Position numbers and translations under genes: made by a program
Part shown: in pieces, positions 42,225 through 50,000 of the stretch
How positions within the stretch are numbered: position 1 is the stretch's first letter
How the letters are laid out: each line of letters starts with the position of its first letter
Source: CAZMRF01 sp964568735
GTDB lineage: Bacteria > Acidobacteriota > Polarisedimenticolia > JACPZX01
NCBI GenBank assembly: GCA_964568735.1
Contig: CAZMRF010000020.1
Location: 1-64,000 of the forward strand
Reading direction: 5' to 3'
Length of the DNA stretch: 64,000 nt
The notes under the pieces: model-generated
What the model saw: the letters and a program-made list of their open reading frames with translations, nothing else
The model's database searches: none
What the model was told of the DNA's origin: nothing

Positions 42225-43513
42225 CTGGACGATCCAGATGCCTGTTCACAGCCGCCGCCGGCTTCTTCCTGGCGATTTGCGCGGCCCCTCCCTGCATGGC
42301 CGCCGCGACACTCATTCACGCGGGCCACCTCGTGGATCCCGGGGAGGGATCCGTCCAGGCCGGCATCGACCTCCTCGTCGAGGGGGATCGGATCGCGAAG
42401 GTCGGCCCGAAGCTGGCCGCTCCTGCCGGCGCCGCGGAGATCGACCTCCGCGAGATGACCGTGCTGCCCGGCCTCATCGACTCGCACACCCACGTCTGCC
42501 TCACGCCGGACTACCAGGAGAAGAACCCCGTCCTCTACAAGACGAACCCCTACCGGGCCCTCGAGGCGCTGAGCGGGGCGCGGGCAAATCTCATGGCCGG
42601 CTTCACGACGCTGCGCGATCTCGACAACGAAGGCGCCGACATGGCGGACATCGCCGTGCGCGACGCGATCCGCGAGGGGCTCTTCGTGGGGCCGCGCATG
42701 ATCGTCTCGGGATGGGCGATCAGCATCACGGGGGGCCACATGAACCTGACCGGCCTGAGCCCCTCCGTGGACCGGAAGCTCGAGCAGCTCGCCATCATGG
42801 CCGACAGCCGTGACGCGGCCGTGGCCGCCATCCGCGACCAGGTCAAGGCCGGCGTGGACTTCATCAAGATCTACGCCACCGGGACGACCCGCCACATCGA
42901 TCGCAACACGCTCGAGCCCCTCTCCCAGTACAGCGAGGAGGAGATCCGCGCGATGGTCGAGGAGGCCGCACGGTGGGGGAAGGACGTGGCCGCCCATGCC
43001 TACGGGGGCCGCGGGGCATGGAACGCCGTCGCGGCCGGAGTGCGCAGCCTCGAGCACGGGATGTTCCTCGACGATCGGACGCTGGACCTCATGGCTGAGA
43101 AGGGCACCTTCTGGTGCCCCACGATGAGCGTCTACGTGCCCGACGAGAAGACGAAGCCCGAGGACCGGCCCCTGTTCGACCAGATCGTCGAGCGCCACCG
43201 GGACACCTTCGTGCGTGCCATGGCCCGGGGGGTGAAGATCGCCTTCGGGACCGACGTCGGCTCCGTCCCCCACGGCACGGGCTGGAAAGAGCTGGAGAGG
43301 ATGGCCGGGTACGGCATGGCCCCGATGGATGTTCTGAGATCAGCGACCGTGACGGGCGCCGAGCTGATCCACAGGGAGAAGGATCTGGGCCGCCTGGCCC
43401 CCGGCTACCTCGCCGACATCATCGCCGTGAGAGGGCGCCCCGACAGGGAGATCTCGGCGCTGCGCGACGTCGGCTTCGTGATGGTCGGCGGCGAGGTCGT
43501 GAAGCGGCCCTGA
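42221..43513 (+). CDS. Exported amidohydrolase-family dipeptidase (imidazolonepropionase-like)
   Basis: 430 residues. The signal peptide ends near CMAAATLIHAG. The amidohydrolase barrel has TVLPGLIDSHTHV (first His pair), the lysine metal-bridging region VDFIKIYATG, AHAYGG and SLEHGMFLDD (His ligands) and FGTDVGSVPHG (catalytic Asp). The C-terminal HREKDLGRLAPGYLADIIAV is the family's closing beta sandwich. Related proteins are Xaa-Pro or Xaa-Arg dipeptidases and other hydrolases; the substrate is unknown. Translationally coupled to the preceding radical-SAM-like gene. Confidence 0.9.
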   Translation: MTGRSRCLFTAAAGFFLAICAAPPCMAAATLIHAGHLVDPGEGSVQAGIDLLVEGDRIAKVGPKLAAPAGAAEIDLREMTVLPGLIDSHTHVCLTPDYQEKNPVLYKTNPYRALEALSGARANLMAGFTTLRDLDNEGADMADIAVRDAIREGLFVGPRMIVSGWAISITGGHMNLTGLSPSVDRKLEQLAIMADSRDAAVAAIRDQVKAGVDFIKIYATGTTRHIDRNTLEPLSQYSEEEIRAMVEEAARWGKDVAAHAYGGRGAWNAVAAGVRSLEHGMFLDDRTLDLMAEKGTFWCPTMSVYVPDEKTKPEDRPLFDQIVERHRDTFVRAMARGVKIAFGTDVGSVPHGTGWKELERMAGYGMAPMDVLRSATVTGAELIHREKDLGRLAPGYLADIIAVRGRPDREISALRDVGFVMVGGEVVKRP

Positions 43514-43648
43514 GGCTTCCGAGGTCATGCACGCGATCCCGCTCGATCGGACAACCCGGCTCGAGAGGCCCCAGGAACCCCTCGTGTGCGACAATGGGCT
43601 CCGAGTTGGAGGCCCGTCACTCTCTCTGGTGCGGAGGCAGGACTGCAA

Positions 43649-43882
43649 ATGTCCAAGTGCGCCAAGTGCGGAGCTCAGCTGCTGGCAGGGGGTACCCTTC
43701 GCGGCCCGACGCGTCTCTCCTTCCGTCCCGATGGGGCGAAGTTCCTCACGGTCGAGACGGGGGACGTCCTGACGAAGGCGGCCATGTGCCACAAGTGCGG
43801 GTTCATCGAGATCATTGGCGACGTGAACAAGCTCAAGAGGCTCACCTCGGGAGGAGAGCCTGGAGGCGGGGAGGCAAGCTGA
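43649..43882 (+). CDS. Small zinc-ribbon protein
   Basis: 77 residues. Two CxxC pairs (CAKCG at the N-terminus and CHKCG in the middle) form a rubredoxin-like zinc ribbon around a short beta core (RLSFRPDGAKFLTVETGDVL). No other domain. The start ATG at 43649 is chosen because the ribbon begins immediately after it; the frame continues upstream without meaning. It ends 1 bp before the next gene. Similar tiny proteins of unknown role occur widely. Confidence 0.7.
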   Translation: MSKCAKCGAQLLAGGTLRGPTRLSFRPDGAKFLTVETGDVLTKAAMCHKCGFIEIIGDVNKLKRLTSGGEPGGGEAS

Positions 43883-43883
43883 G

Positions 43884-44450
43884 ATGAAGCGGATCATCCT
43901 GGCGGCGGTCGTGGGCGGCCTGATCGTCTTCTGCTGGAGCGCGCTCTCGCACATGGCCTTGGGGCTGGGGGAGGCGGGCCTGCGCTCGCTTCCCGAGGAC
44001 GAGGCCCTCCTTGGAGCCATGTCGAGGTCGATCCCGGAAGACGGCCTCTATTACTTCCCCGGCCTCGAAATGAGCCGGGAGCTCTCCGCCGAAGAGACGG
44101 CGGCCTGGGAGGCCCGGTACCGGTCCGGCCCCACGGGCCTGCTCCTCTACCACCGCGTTGGAGGCGAGCTTTTCTCGCCGGGGCTCTTCATCACCGAGCT
44201 GCTGAGCACGCTCCTGGCGGCGGTGGTCGCCTCGCTCGTCGCGTCGGTCGCTTCCGTGAGCTACGCGAGGCGCGTAGCGCTCGTCTCCCTTCTCGGCGCC
44301 TTCGCGTGGCTGTCGATCAGCGTGAGCTACTGGAACTGGTACGGCTTCCCCAGCGCCTTCATCGCCGCTGAAGGGGTCGACCAGGTCATCGGCTGGCTCC
44401 TCGGCGGGCTCGTGATCGCGAAACTCGCCCCCGCATCATCGGCCCGATGA
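43884..44450 (+). CDS. Conserved membrane protein
   Basis: 188 residues with an N-terminal helix (IILAAVVGGLIVFCWSALSHM), a ~90-residue exterior domain and three further hydrophobic segments at the C-terminus (ITELLSTLLAAVVASLVASV, VSLLGAFAWLSISVSYW, VIGWLLGGLVIAKLA). The exterior loop is hydrophilic (LYYFPGLEMSRELSAEETAAW). This architecture is seen in a conserved hypothetical family; no function known. Adjacent to the zinc-ribbon gene with a 1-bp gap. Confidence 0.7.
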   Translation: MKRIILAAVVGGLIVFCWSALSHMALGLGEAGLRSLPEDEALLGAMSRSIPEDGLYYFPGLEMSRELSAEETAAWEARYRSGPTGLLLYHRVGGELFSPGLFITELLSTLLAAVVASLVASVASVSYARRVALVSLLGAFAWLSISVSYWNWYGFPSAFIAAEGVDQVIGWLLGGLVIAKLAPASSAR

Positions 44451-44524
44451 CGCCGCGCCGGGGATCCCCGTCCGGCCACGGAGATGGGGTCACGTCCCCG
44501 AGCCCGATCTGAGGGGCTGGAGCG

Positions 44525-45022
44525 ATGGAATCCGCTGTCATCACCGAAGCGCGCGCCGACGCTGACTACCAGGAGGCTCGCGATCTCTTCGGCGAGTACG
44601 CGCAGGCGCTCGGAATCGATCTCGAGTTCCAGGGATTCGCGAGCGAGCTGAAGGGGATTCGCGAGATGTACGGCCCTCCGCGCGGCTGCCTCCTTCTCGC
44701 GCGGCTGGGGGGCCGGGTCGTCGGATGCGTGGCTCTCAGGCCGCGCGAAGGCCGCGTCTGCGAGATGAAGCGGCTCTATGTCCGGCCCGCGGCGCGTGGA
44801 TCGAGGGCCGGCCGGCTCCTCGCGCTCGCCCTGATCGCCCGGGCCCAATCCCTCGGATACGAGAGGATGGTCCTGGATACCCTTCCCTCCATGCGGACTG
44901 CCCAGGCCCTCTACGCTACTCTCGGCTTCCGGGAGACGGCTCCCTACTACGACAGCCCAATCGAAGGGACGACGTACATGGAGCTGGACCTCCGCGCCGA
45001 AGCCGAGAGCGGCGACACATGA
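44525..45022 (+). CDS. GNAT-family N-acetyltransferase
   Basis: 165 residues. The acetyl-CoA-binding motif A is visible as MKRLYVRPAARGSRAGRLLALALIARAQSLG, followed by LDTLPSMRTAQALYATLGFRET, the usual GNAT C-terminal half. The acceptor is unknown. It overlaps the methyltransferase gene that follows by 4 bp (ATGA), so both are probably produced from one mRNA. Confidence 0.88.
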   Translation: MESAVITEARADADYQEARDLFGEYAQALGIDLEFQGFASELKGIREMYGPPRGCLLLARLGGRVVGCVALRPREGRVCEMKRLYVRPAARGSRAGRLLALALIARAQSLGYERMVLDTLPSMRTAQALYATLGFRETAPYYDSPIEGTTYMELDLRAEAESGDT

Positions 45023-45669
45023 TCGAATCACTCCCGCGTGAGCCTGAGTTCGTCCGGCGCCGTTACGACCGTCTTGCCCCATGGTACCCCGTGTTCGAGT
45101 GGATTCTCTGGCTTCCCCGGGGAATCCGGGAGCGCGCCGTCCAACTTCTCGATCTTGACAGGGGAGATCGCGTTCTCGAGGTGGGCTGCGGGACGGGTCG
45201 GAACCTCAAGTTCCTGCACGCCGCGGTCGGGCGCGAAGGTCACCTGTATGGGGTCGATCTTTCCGAGGGGATGCTGACGCGCAGCCGGAGGCTCTGCCGG
45301 GATCGCGGCTGGGACAACGTGACGCTCGCGCAAGCCAATGTGCTCGACTACACACCGCCCGAGCCCGTGGACGCGGCTCTCTTCAGTCTCTCGTACGGCG
45401 TCATGAAAGACCGCACCCGGATCCTCGAGCATGTCTGGTCCCGGCTTCGGCCCGGCGGCCGCCTCGTGATCCTGGAAGCCAGGCTCAGACCGGGGATCGC
45501 AGGACGGCTTCACCGGCCCTTCGTGGTTCCGCTCATGAAAGCGACGGTTCTCGGGGACCCGGACCACGACGCTCTCGGAGACCTCGAGGCGCTCGCGGGA
45601 GGCATCCACGTCGAAGAGCGCCTCTTCGGCACCTACTTCGTTTGTCGCGGCGCGAAGCCGCCGGGATGA
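45019..45669 (+). CDS. Class I SAM-dependent methyltransferase
   Basis: 216 residues. Motif I is RVLEVGCGTGRNLKFLHA, followed by the acidic end of strand 2 (LYGVDLSEGML), motif III-like VDAALFSLSYGVMKDR and RPGGRLVILEARLRPG. Similar to small phospholipid- or quinone-type methyltransferases, but the substrate is not determined. Starts within the stop of the GNAT gene; the frame upstream of 45019 is a shadow of that gene. Faces the M28 peptidase gene. Confidence 0.86.
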   Translation: MIESLPREPEFVRRRYDRLAPWYPVFEWILWLPRGIRERAVQLLDLDRGDRVLEVGCGTGRNLKFLHAAVGREGHLYGVDLSEGMLTRSRRLCRDRGWDNVTLAQANVLDYTPPEPVDAALFSLSYGVMKDRTRILEHVWSRLRPGGRLVILEARLRPGIAGRLHRPFVVPLMKATVLGDPDHDALGDLEALAGGIHVEERLFGTYFVCRGAKPPG

Positions 45670-45739
45670 AGCGCCGCCGGCTCGCGGGAGCATCCGAGGC
45701 CATGGAGCGGCCCCACGCCGCGCCCTTCCGGAGCCGGGC

Positions 45740-47314
45740 TCAACGGTGGCCGCCGCGGCGGCCGGCCTCCCAGGCCTCCCATTGCCCGAAAGACCTCATC
45801 ACCTCCTCGAGCTTGTTCTTCTCGAGGAGTGCCTGCACCTCGCCGCGGCTCTGCCGGGGGGCGGGCCTCTCCTCCGCCTCGGCGAAGTGCCAGAGCACCG
45901 CCGCCGCGATGGCTGCATTGGCCCGGGCCTCGCGCGCATTCACGACCTCGTAGACGTCTGACGAGGCGTGGTACTCGGGCAGGTAGGGCGCTGCGTCCTG
46001 CTCGGCGACCAGGTTGGGGACTCCGGAGAGGAGGAAGTCGAAGTTGTCGGTCCCGTCGATGGCCTCGGAGAGGTGGGTGAAGGGGCCGAGCCCGGCGACG
46101 GGCTTGAGCGCCGCATCGAGCGCCCCGCGCAGCTCCTCGCGGCCGTTGAGGTAGAAGCCCGAGATCCGTCCCGACCCGACGTCGTGGACGATCGTCATCA
46201 CGTGGCGATCCATCTCGGAGGCATGGTCGTTGACGTAGCCCGCCGATCCCCACAGCCCCTCCTCTTCGCCCGTGAAGAGCGCGAAGCGGACCGTCCGGCG
46301 CGGGATGAGCCCCAGCTCCTTCATCCCCCGGGCGACGTCGATGACGAGGGCCACGTTGACGCCGTTGTCCTCCGCGCCGGTTCCGAGATCCCAGGAGTCG
46401 AGGTGCGCGCCGAGGAGGACGATCTCCTCGGGCCTCTCCCGCCCCCGGATCTCTCCGAAGACGTTCCTCGACCTGTACGCCCCTCCGATGGTGGAGCTCA
46501 TGGTGAGCCCGACCTGCACCGGGCCCTTCTCGGCGAGACGGACGAGGCGCGAGGCCCCCTCGCGTGAGACGAGAGCGACGGGCAGGGCGGCGATCTCCGC
46601 GTCGAGCCGGATGGGGTGGCGGTAGAGGAGGCCCCGCGGCCGGGTGGACATGAGGAGCAGTCCCGCCACGCCCGCCTTCTGCGCCGCTTCGAGCATGGGA
46701 GTGTTGCGAAGGTACTCGGCGAAGAGTGCCTCGAAGGTCGTCATCGGTTCGGAGGCCACCAGCGCGATGGCGCCCCGAGCCTTTTCACCCAGGGCTTCGA
46801 ACTCCTTCTGCGACCCGCTCTCCACGACGACGAGCCTGGCGTTGATGGGGGCCGTCGACGGCGAGAAGGGCGCCGCCACGGCGGGAAGGGCGAACGCTTC
46901 GGGGGAGGTGCATGTGACTTCGACGGGTCCGGGCAGCCACCGGGTTGGAACGCCGAACTCCTCCGTCCAGACCCTGTCCAGTCCTGCCTCCCCGAGCTTG
47001 CGGACGCCCCACTCGATGGCCCGCTCGCACTCCGGCGATCCCGTGATCCGGCCTCCGATCCGATCGCACAGCTCGCGCAAATCCTCCATGAGAGGCGTTT
47101 CGCCGAGGGCCCGACCCGCCAGCTTCCCGGCGGGGCGCTCGGACGAGCCCGCGTCGGCCGCCCGCGCGGCGCTCCCGGCGAAAGAATCGATCAGACCGGG
47201 AGCGTCCGTCAGGGTGGCAACGAGGACGACGAAGGCCAGTCCCGTGGCGATCCGACGGATCGGCAGGACCCTGCTTCGCGCTCCGTCCGACTCTCTCAGG
47301 GGGCTCTCTCGCAT
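45740..47314 (-). CDS. M28-family metallopeptidase with PA domain (carboxypeptidase Q-like), exported
   Basis: 524 residues. An N-terminal hydrophobic anchor or signal (TGLAFVVLVATLTDA) precedes the protease-associated (PA) domain (residues ~130-260). The M28 zinc-peptidase domain has GAHLDSWDLGTGAEDNGVNV (His, Asp ligands), LFTGEEEGLWGS (catalytic Glu and ligand), the internal SEAIDGTDNFDFL and YHASSDVYEVVN. The domain order matches plasma glutamate carboxypeptidase-like enzymes. Probably a secreted amino- or dipeptidase. Converges with the methyltransferase gene; the SRPBCC gene precedes it by 19 bp. Confidence 0.89.
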   Translation of the reverse strand: MRESPLRESDGARSRVLPIRRIATGLAFVVLVATLTDAPGLIDSFAGSAARAADAGSSERPAGKLAGRALGETPLMEDLRELCDRIGGRITGSPECERAIEWGVRKLGEAGLDRVWTEEFGVPTRWLPGPVEVTCTSPEAFALPAVAAPFSPSTAPINARLVVVESGSQKEFEALGEKARGAIALVASEPMTTFEALFAEYLRNTPMLEAAQKAGVAGLLLMSTRPRGLLYRHPIRLDAEIAALPVALVSREGASRLVRLAEKGPVQVGLTMSSTIGGAYRSRNVFGEIRGRERPEEIVLLGAHLDSWDLGTGAEDNGVNVALVIDVARGMKELGLIPRRTVRFALFTGEEEGLWGSAGYVNDHASEMDRHVMTIVHDVGSGRISGFYLNGREELRGALDAALKPVAGLGPFTHLSEAIDGTDNFDFLLSGVPNLVAEQDAAPYLPEYHASSDVYEVVNAREARANAAIAAAVLWHFAEAEERPAPRQSRGEVQALLEKNKLEEVMRSFGQWEAWEAGRRGGHR

Positions 47315-47333
47315 CGAGGGTCCGAGAGCCGGC

Positions 47334-48197
47334 TCAGCTCCCGCCGCCGTGGCCGTTGCCCGAACGCGGCCTCGAGGGCTCGTCGAGCGTCGCCACGAGC
47401 TTCCTCACGAACATGTTGGCCATCTGCTCGATCTCCAGCCGCAGCTCGGCGCTCATCACCCAGCCGCAACCCCTGAGCCCCACGGCCCTCGTCTGCGGCC
47501 CCAGCCGGAAGGCCTTCATCTCGATGATGCCATTGATCTCTTCCCAGGAAAGCGCCACCTCGTGGCCCGTCACGGCGAGGACCGTCCCGGTCAGCGTGTC
47601 GCCGCCTCGCAGCTCCAGCCGGAAGCGGCCCCCCGGCGCCGGGAGCGATCCCGTGGAGGTCAGCCACCGCGTCAGGTACCACTCCTCGGTGAAGAACTTC
47701 TTGATACGCGGGTATTCGAAGCGCGCCGGCTGCATTGCGAAGAAGGTTCGCCGCGGCTCGCCGAAGTGGTTCTCGAGGTAGTGCTTCATGATGGCGAGGG
47801 CGATACGCCAGCCGGAGACGACGCCCTCGTATTCTTCGTCGTCTTCCTCGCCGCGGCTGAAGCCCGAGCTGGCCACGTGGACGAGCGATCCCGTGCCCGC
47901 AGGCTGGATCCGGATCTCCTGGATATAGGCGGGGCGGCCGGGAATCGATCCCCTCATGACGAGGTGGCTCTCCGGCTCCGCCACGATCACCTCGTAGGGC
48001 AGGGCGATCTTGAATCGGTCGAAGTGCCAGGTAACCGTGGCCCCCGCCTCGGCGACACCCTTCGCGCGATCGGTGAACCATTCCGAAATGCGGTCCGGGT
48101 CACACCAGGCCTGCCAGACGCGGTCGGGGGCTGCGGAGGTCGTGATCTCCGCCTGCGCCACGCGCCCTGCATGCTCGAAGGGTTCCTGGTTTCCCAT
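47334..48197 (-). CDS. SRPBCC-domain (AHSA1-like) protein
   Basis: 287 residues. The N-terminal half is a START-like/AHSA1 fold (EITTSAAPDRVWQAWCDPDRISEWFTD, later GSGWRIALAIMKHYLENH). The C-terminal half (WLTSTGSLPAPGGRFRLELRGGDTLTG...ALSWEEINGIIEMKAF) is a second SRPBCC-like domain, so the protein carries two ligand-binding pockets in tandem. Some family members bind hydrophobic ligands or accompany ArsR regulators; no regulator lies nearby. Likely co-transcribed with the downstream M28 gene. Confidence 0.75.
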   Translation of the reverse strand: MGNQEPFEHAGRVAQAEITTSAAPDRVWQAWCDPDRISEWFTDRAKGVAEAGATVTWHFDRFKIALPYEVIVAEPESHLVMRGSIPGRPAYIQEIRIQPAGTGSLVHVASSGFSRGEEDDEEYEGVVSGWRIALAIMKHYLENHFGEPRRTFFAMQPARFEYPRIKKFFTEEWYLTRWLTSTGSLPAPGGRFRLELRGGDTLTGTVLAVTGHEVALSWEEINGIIEMKAFRLGPQTRAVGLRGCGWVMSAELRLEIEQMANMFVRKLVATLDEPSRPRSGNGHGGGS

Positions 48198-48525
48198 CTT
48201 GCGTGCCCCTTGGTCGGAGTTCGGTGGATCCGGCCCGGAGGATACACCCGCCGTGCATCGCTGAATGGAGGGATCCCGAACGTATTCCGGCAGGCAGGGG
48301 AGAGAGCGGTGCGCGGCGCGATTCGGATGACTTTCGCCTTTTCTGCCGAGATGGTTCGATCTTGTTCGCCAAAGGCCTTGATGGATCAGGAGATTCCGGG
48401 ATAGATCGAATTTTCACTTTTTGTTTCAAATCATTTCAAATTCTTTCTTGACAGTTCGATCCTCCCGGGCGCAGCCTCCCGCGACTCTGTCACCCCACAT
48501 TGCCAGGCTCGAAGCGGAGGCAGCT
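48198..48525. other. Divergent promoter region with AT-rich tract
   Basis: 328 bp between the SRPBCC gene and the 48526 gene. An AT-rich stretch (48405-48450) containing TTGACA-like and TTTCAAAT repeats is unusual for this GC-rich window and probably contains a promoter of the plus-strand gene; no -10 box could be fixed. No gene present. Confidence 0.5.
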
Positions 48526-49773
48526 ATGAGCAGGACTTATCCGCGAAGCCTCTGGTCCGCCCTCGCGGCCGTGCTCCTTTCGACGGCCGTGCCCGCACTT
48601 GCGGGAGGTGCGGGTCAGCTCGTCGGGACGATTACCGACGAAAGTGGGAGAGCAATTCCGGAGGCCCGGCTCGTCATCAGCGGACCGGGTGCCTCGGCCG
48701 TCCAGGAAGTTACGACGGACGCGCTGGGGCAGTTCCGGATGCTCGTCATGGAAACCGACCGGCCCGTTACGATCCGGGCCGAGGCGGAAGGCAAGGTGCC
48801 TGTAGAGCTCAGCGAGGTTCGGGTCCGGCCCGATCGGGTGACCCACTTCGACCTAAGGCTCCGAAGCCGGGGAGCGCATGACGTCCTCGTCGTCGTGGAC
48901 GGCCGCGTTCCCTACCACCTCCTGGCCCTCGAGGGGGCGAGGACCACGCTTCCCGGCAACGTGGAAGTGCTGGACCTCAGGCGTGCCGCCTCCCCTGGCC
49001 GGGATCTCCTGCGGGCCCTCGAGAGCAAGCCGAGCGCCGTCCTCGCCATCGGCGAAGAGGCGGCGCTCGTGGCCCGCTCGCACGTACGCGACATTCCGGT
49101 CGTGCACGTGATGGTCCCCGATCCGCACCCGGACGAGCTGGCGACCGAGAATGTCTGCGGCGTCGCCCTCGTGGGAGGGTTCGAGCAGCAGATCGCGAGG
49201 CTGCGCGAGCTCGACCCGGAGATCCGGACCATCGGTGCCATCTACGACCCGTCGCGGCTCACCCGCGCCGTCTCCCGTCTCAGGAAGGCGGCGGAGCAGG
49301 CCGGCATGACCCTGAAGACCGGCCACGTGCATCAGCCCGGGGATCTCCCCCACGCGCTCGACGATCTGGCGGGGGAGGATCTCGACGCCTTCCTGGTCCT
49401 CATGGATCCGGAGGTGTACACCGCGAGCAACTTCGCGGAGGTCCGGAGTTTCGCCGAGGAGCGGGACCTGATCTTCCTCGTGCCGGACCCCTCACTGGCC
49501 AGGGTCGGGAAGAGCTTTTCGTTCCATCCCGGCTTCTGGGAGTCCGGCGCGGGTGCCGGGCGCCTGGTGAGGCAGATCGTCTTCGGCCGGCTGAGCCCCG
49601 CCGAGGTGGGGATCCTCATGCCGGTGGATGGTGCCCTGGCCGGTGACGCGGAGACGTCACCTGCCTTGCGCTGGCGGCCCGATCCGGGCGAGGAACTTCC
49701 GCTCGTGGGAGCCGTGACCGTGGCCGCGGCGCTGAACGTGACGCCTGGGAGGGAGCTGGACCCGCAAGACTGA
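48526..49773 (+). CDS. Exported carboxypeptidase-regulatory-like domain fused to ABC_sub_bind-type domain
   Basis: 415 residues. A signal peptide (LWSALAAVLLSTAVPALAGG) leads to a CarboxypepD_reg-like beta sandwich (VGTITDESGRAIPEARLVISG, residues ~28-115). The C-terminal ~270 residues match the ABC transporter substrate-binding family PF04392: AGEDLDAFLVLMDPEVYT and the two-lobed pattern SAVLAIGEEAALVARSHV and GAIYDPSRLTRAVSRLRKAAEQAG. The fusion is uncommon and no ABC permease or ATPase is adjacent, so it is more likely a sensor-type binding protein than a transport component. It faces the hybrid histidine kinase gene at 50001, a possible signalling partner. Start 48526 has a GCGGAGG ribosome binding site. 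Confidence 0.78.
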   Translation: MSRTYPRSLWSALAAVLLSTAVPALAGGAGQLVGTITDESGRAIPEARLVISGPGASAVQEVTTDALGQFRMLVMETDRPVTIRAEAEGKVPVELSEVRVRPDRVTHFDLRLRSRGAHDVLVVVDGRVPYHLLALEGARTTLPGNVEVLDLRRAASPGRDLLRALESKPSAVLAIGEEAALVARSHVRDIPVVHVMVPDPHPDELATENVCGVALVGGFEQQIARLRELDPEIRTIGAIYDPSRLTRAVSRLRKAAEQAGMTLKTGHVHQPGDLPHALDDLAGEDLDAFLVLMDPEVYTASNFAEVRSFAEERDLIFLVPDPSLARVGKSFSFHPGFWESGAGAGRLVRQIVFGRLSPAEVGILMPVDGALAGDAETSPALRWRPDPGEELPLVGAVTVAAALNVTPGRELDPQD

Positions 49774-49781
49774 CTCGAGCC

Positions 49782-49985
49782 GTGGGTGCCAGGCGGGCGA
49801 GGCCCGCGCAGGCTCCCACGCTTCGCCTCGCAGGCCGAAGCACGAAAGAGGTCCCGCGTCGCAAATCAGGGCCGCGCGGGATCCGAGAAGGCAGAGTCAA
49901 GTGGAGCCGCACAGGCTCCGGGTGGGGGTTAATAAGGCTCCCGTGGGCCCGGTGGTCGGCCGGTCGCCCGCGGGAGCCTTTTTTT
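49782..49985 (+). ncRNA. Candidate structured RNA with terminator
   Basis: Between convergent genes the plus strand has five consecutive hairpins in ~200 nt. A 38-nt stem-loop (49782-49819) has two nested helices; a second is at 49820-49841; a 9-bp stem pairs 49850-49858 with 49875-49883; GGAGCC (49903) pairs with GGCTCC (49914); an intrinsic terminator follows. The AGGCTCC sequence occurs three times and could pair alternatively with 49903-49908 or with the terminator. It may be an independent small RNA or a structured 3' UTR; no known family recognised. Confidence 0.35.
49934..49985 (+). terminator. Intrinsic terminator
   Basis: A 15-bp stem (49934-49948 with 49966-49980, one T/C mismatch) closes a GC-rich loop and is followed by a run of seven T residues (49979-49985). 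It ends transcripts from the 48526 gene or the RNA described above; the next gene is convergent. Confidence 0.85.
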
Positions 49986-50000
49986 CAGACCCGGCTCCCC

